This document shows, in pieces, positions 32,075 through 33,838 of a stretch of 33,838 nt of DNA (position 1 is the stretch's first letter; each line of letters begins with the position of its first letter). Location of the stretch: NCBI RefSeq assembly GCF_003011965.1, contig NZ_PXWG01000067.1:1-33838 (forward strand). Direction: 5' to 3'. The notes beneath the pieces were generated by a model. That model worked only from the letters and a program-made list of their open reading frames with translations, searched no databases and was not told the DNA's origin. A program made the position numbers and the translations under genes. This DNA is from Streptosporangium nondiastaticum. Its GTDB lineage: Bacteria > Actinomycetota > Actinomycetes > Streptomycetales > Streptomycetaceae.

Positions 32075-32971
32075 TCACCTCCCCACCAGGTCGCCGAGGT
32101 TCGTGCCCGACCCCAGGAAGAACCCCGCCACCAGGAGGATCATCGTGGCCGGAACCATGAGCGTCGTGATCACCACGGTCGCCTTCGGCACCGCGCGCGC
32201 CGCCCGCCGGCGGGCCAGCTGGGCGTCCACGCGGCGCATGTCGCCCGCGATGGCGATCAGGGTGTCGACGATGGGGGCGCCCAGCTCCTCGCCCTGCTGC
32301 AGCGCCGTGACGAACTGGGCCACCTGCTCCGAGTCGTTGCGCCGGCGCAGCTCCTCGAACGCCTGGCGGCGGCTCACGCCCATGTCCATCTGGCGCAGCG
32401 TGATGCGCAGTTCGTCCGCCCACGGGCCCTCGTAGCGCTCGGCGACGCGCTCCAGGGCCTGCCGGAAGCCGAGGCCCGCGCTGACCACCACCGCGAGGAC
32501 GTCGAGGAAGTCCGGCAGCGTCCGCTCGATCGCGGCCTTGCGCTCGCGGACGGCCACCCGGATGCCGACCTCGTTCCAGAAGAGCCCGAAGGCCACGAGC
32601 AGGGCGGCGAGGAGGAACTGCCCGTCGGCGGCCATCACCAGCGCGCCGCCGAAGCCGAGGGCGCCGTAGACGGCGCGGCGGGCCGCGTACCGGTCGACGG
32701 TGAGGCCGCCGGGGTTGCCCGCCCGGTCGATCCGGCTGCGGATCCTCGCCACCCGCTTGCCGCCCATCATCCGCAGCACCAGCGGCGCGTAGCGCATCCC
32801 GAGCCGGTCCACGGCCGAGCCGACGACCGTCGTACGGGTGGAGCCGACCTCCAGGGCGAGCGCCAGGTCGTCCGGCAGCCTGGCCTCGCTGCGGCAGAGG
32901 ACGACGCCCGCGACGACGCCCGCCACGGACAGCGCGGCCAGCAGCCCCAGCAGCATTCCTACCCATCCCAT
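32075..32971 (-). CDS. tadC: TadC-like type II/IV secretion inner-membrane protein
   Basis: The 298-residue membrane protein carries a GspF/T2SSF domain (IERTLPDFLDVLAVVVSAGLGFRQALERVAERYEGP ... FVTALQQGEELGAPIVDTLIAIAGDMR, in the C-terminal half) and several membrane helices (about 5-28, 106-135, 265-290). TadB and TadC form the membrane platform of the Tad machine, coupling the TadA ATPase to Flp polymerisation. ATG 32971 is 19 bases after the TadB stop with GGGACGGAACGGAC before it, so they are co-transcribed. It appears complete. Confidence 0.93.
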   Translation of the reverse strand: MGWVGMLLGLLAALSVAGVVAGVVLCRSEARLPDDLALALEVGSTRTTVVGSAVDRLGMRYAPLVLRMMGGKRVARIRSRIDRAGNPGGLTVDRYAARRAVYGALGFGGALVMAADGQFLLAALLVAFGLFWNEVGIRVAVRERKAAIERTLPDFLDVLAVVVSAGLGFRQALERVAERYEGPWADELRITLRQMDMGVSRRQAFEELRRRNDSEQVAQFVTALQQGEELGAPIVDTLIAIAGDMRRVDAQLARRRAARAVPKATVVITTLMVPATMILLVAGFFLGSGTNLGDLVGR

Positions 32972-32990
32972 GTCCGTTCCGTCCCGCCCC

Positions 32991-33716
32991 TCAGACGTCG
33001 ATCCGGGACAGGCGCCGGATGACGAAGAACCCGAGCCCGTACAGCACGAACGCGGTGACCACCGCCGCCTGTCCCAGGAACGACGCGGTCATCCGGTCGA
33101 TCGAGCCGGGCGCGATGCGGTCCGTGAGCAGCAGCGTGCCGAGGCCCATCAGCGGGACGACGTACGCCGTGACGGTCACCTGGGACAGCTGGGTGCGGAC
33201 CTCGCGCCGGGTCTCCTTGCGCTCCTCCAGCGTCCGCGTGAGGTTGCGCAGCGAGCTGACGACCGTGCCGCCGGCCCGGTTGGACAGGACCAGGGTGGTC
33301 ACGAGCACGACCAGCTCGCGGGAGGGCAGCCGGTCGGCCAGCTCGCCCAGCGCGTCGTCCACCGAGTGCCCGACGGCGAGCCGGTCGGCGACCTTGCCGA
33401 GCTCCTCGCCGGCCGGGGCGTCCATCTCCTCGGCGGCCATGCCGAGGGCGGTGCGCAGCGCGAGCCCGGCCTGGGTGGCGTTGGCCAGGATGCGCGAGAG
33501 CTCGGGGAGCTGGTTGATGAACTTCTCGATGCGCTTGCGGCGCTGGCGGGCGAGGAAGCCGGACGCGGTCCAGATCGTGACCGCGGCGGCCAGGGGCCCG
33601 AAGAACGGCGCGAGGGCGCCGGCCGCGACCAGCCACAGCCCGGCCGCCGCGCCCAGCGTGCCGACGGTGAACTCGGCGGGGGTGACGTCCAGGCCGGTCG
33701 CGGCGAGCCGGCCGCT
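32991..33716 (-). pseudogene. tadB: TadB-like protein, N-terminally truncated at a sequence junction
   Basis: The visible 241 codons match the C-terminal two-thirds of TadB: RLAATGLDVTPAEF, then membrane helices, INQLPELSRILANATQAGLALRTALG, the T2SSF core GEELGKVADRLAVGHSVDDALGELADRLPSRELVVLVTTLVLSNRAGGTVVSSL, and the end FFVIRRLSRIDV. Toward higher coordinates homology ends near 33713. The frame runs on as Arg-rich read-through to a stop at 33819-33821 with no ATG or GTG in frame, so the roughly 80-110 N-terminal residues expected are missing. The first in-frame start is the internal ATG at 33440, which would lack a membrane helix. Either a genuine disruption or an assembly fault. Confidence 0.82.
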
Positions 33717-33838
33717 CCCTCTTCGCCTGCCTCGTACTCGACGACGCCACCCACGCCGCCACTCCCGAGGCGGTACGGGGCCTGGGGCGGCTCCGTTCCG
33801 CGAACGCCGGGGTACTGCTCACCCTCCGCACGCTCGAC
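33713..33838 (+). CDS. Fragment of an NTPase (LuxR/SARP-type AAA domain likely), both ends missing
   Basis: In this frame 42 codons are open to the window edge, with 37 of 42 ending in G or C. They read LFACLVLDDATHAATPEAVRG and on to VLLTLRTLD. A hydrophobic strand ending in DD, a helix and a second strand ending in LTLR resemble the Walker B to sensor-1 part of the STAND/AAA ATPases in LuxR- or SARP-like regulators (as in LVLDDAHWAD...VLLTLR). It runs opposite to the Tad genes and begins exactly where TadB homology stops. No family can be fixed from so short a piece. Confidence 0.45.

Noticed and set aside
30978..32966. A single long frame from within tadC through flp to the TadE/G-like gene, suggesting a fusion protein
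   Set aside because: Only the part after 31697 resembles a protein family. The rest overlaps TadC and Flp in another frame, and a GTG with a good ribosome site starts the real gene.
1..33838. tRNA, rRNA, CRISPR arrays, insertion sequences, prophage or att sites
   Set aside because: I saw no T-loop GGTTCRA contexts with cloverleaf arms, no regularly spaced repeats with spacers, no transposase or integrase motifs, and no base-composition island.

Overview
This is a contiguous, very GC-rich actinobacterial segment, almost certainly Streptomyces or a close relative. The grounds are strong G/C third-codon bias, frequent GTG starts, a single rare TTA codon, GTGA start-stop overlaps, an OxyR/AhpC/AhpD cluster with the actinobacterial cysteine layout, PQQ-repeat Ser/Thr kinases, a SpoIIE-type phosphatase with a C-terminal HATPase domain, and a Tad/Flp pilus locus. 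It is mostly ordinary chromosomal sequence. I saw no rRNA, tRNA, CRISPR array, transposase or prophage.

Layout. 1-1835: a GAF-SpoIIE phosphatase-HATPase signalling protein, cut at its 5' end and carrying a TTA codon. 2085-3548: a clade-3 haem catalase with a 17-bp palindrome upstream. 3562-8559: two tandem, paralogous membrane Ser/Thr kinases with PQQ propellers, translationally coupled. 8663-10927: a class A penicillin-binding protein. 11113-14817: a PadR regulator with a 45-bp perfect palindrome in its promoter, coupled by GTGA overlaps to an ABC ATPase and an FtsX-like permease. 14873-17094: divergent oxyR and ahpC-ahpD. 17161-22329 (all minus strand): AI-2E-family membrane protein, secreted transglycosylase, PhoH/PIN ATPase, cis-prenyltransferase UppS. 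22440-23486: an aldo/keto reductase. 23816-25776: an MFS exporter and a TetR regulator sharing an operator.

25858-33716 is a Tad/Flp-type pilus locus: prepilin peptidase, a DUF192 protein, a membrane-anchored secreted protein, an AbiEi/DUF559-like protein, an OmpA-domain protein, a lipoprotein, a TadE/G-like minor pilin, the Flp pilin, TadC and the C-terminal part of TadB. The TadA ATPase and CpaE-like protein are not in view. At about 33713 TadB homology stops abruptly, and the last 126 bases read in the opposite direction as a piece of an unrelated NTPase. That is either a rearrangement breakpoint or an assembly chimera.

How the genes work together. Three peroxide-defence genes (catalase, AhpC, AhpD) and their sensor OxyR lie within 15 kb. 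Class A PBP, UppS and the transglycosylase serve peptidoglycan synthesis and turnover. The Tad locus builds a surface filament, and its OmpA-like and lipoprotein partners may tie it to the wall or membrane. The most notable non-coding signals are the PadR palindrome, the matched TetR operators, a possible 6C-like RNA near 23540-23600, alternative hairpins around the uppS stop codon, a 33-bp triplicate repeat, and three identical DnaA-box-like 9-mers in the pilus region.
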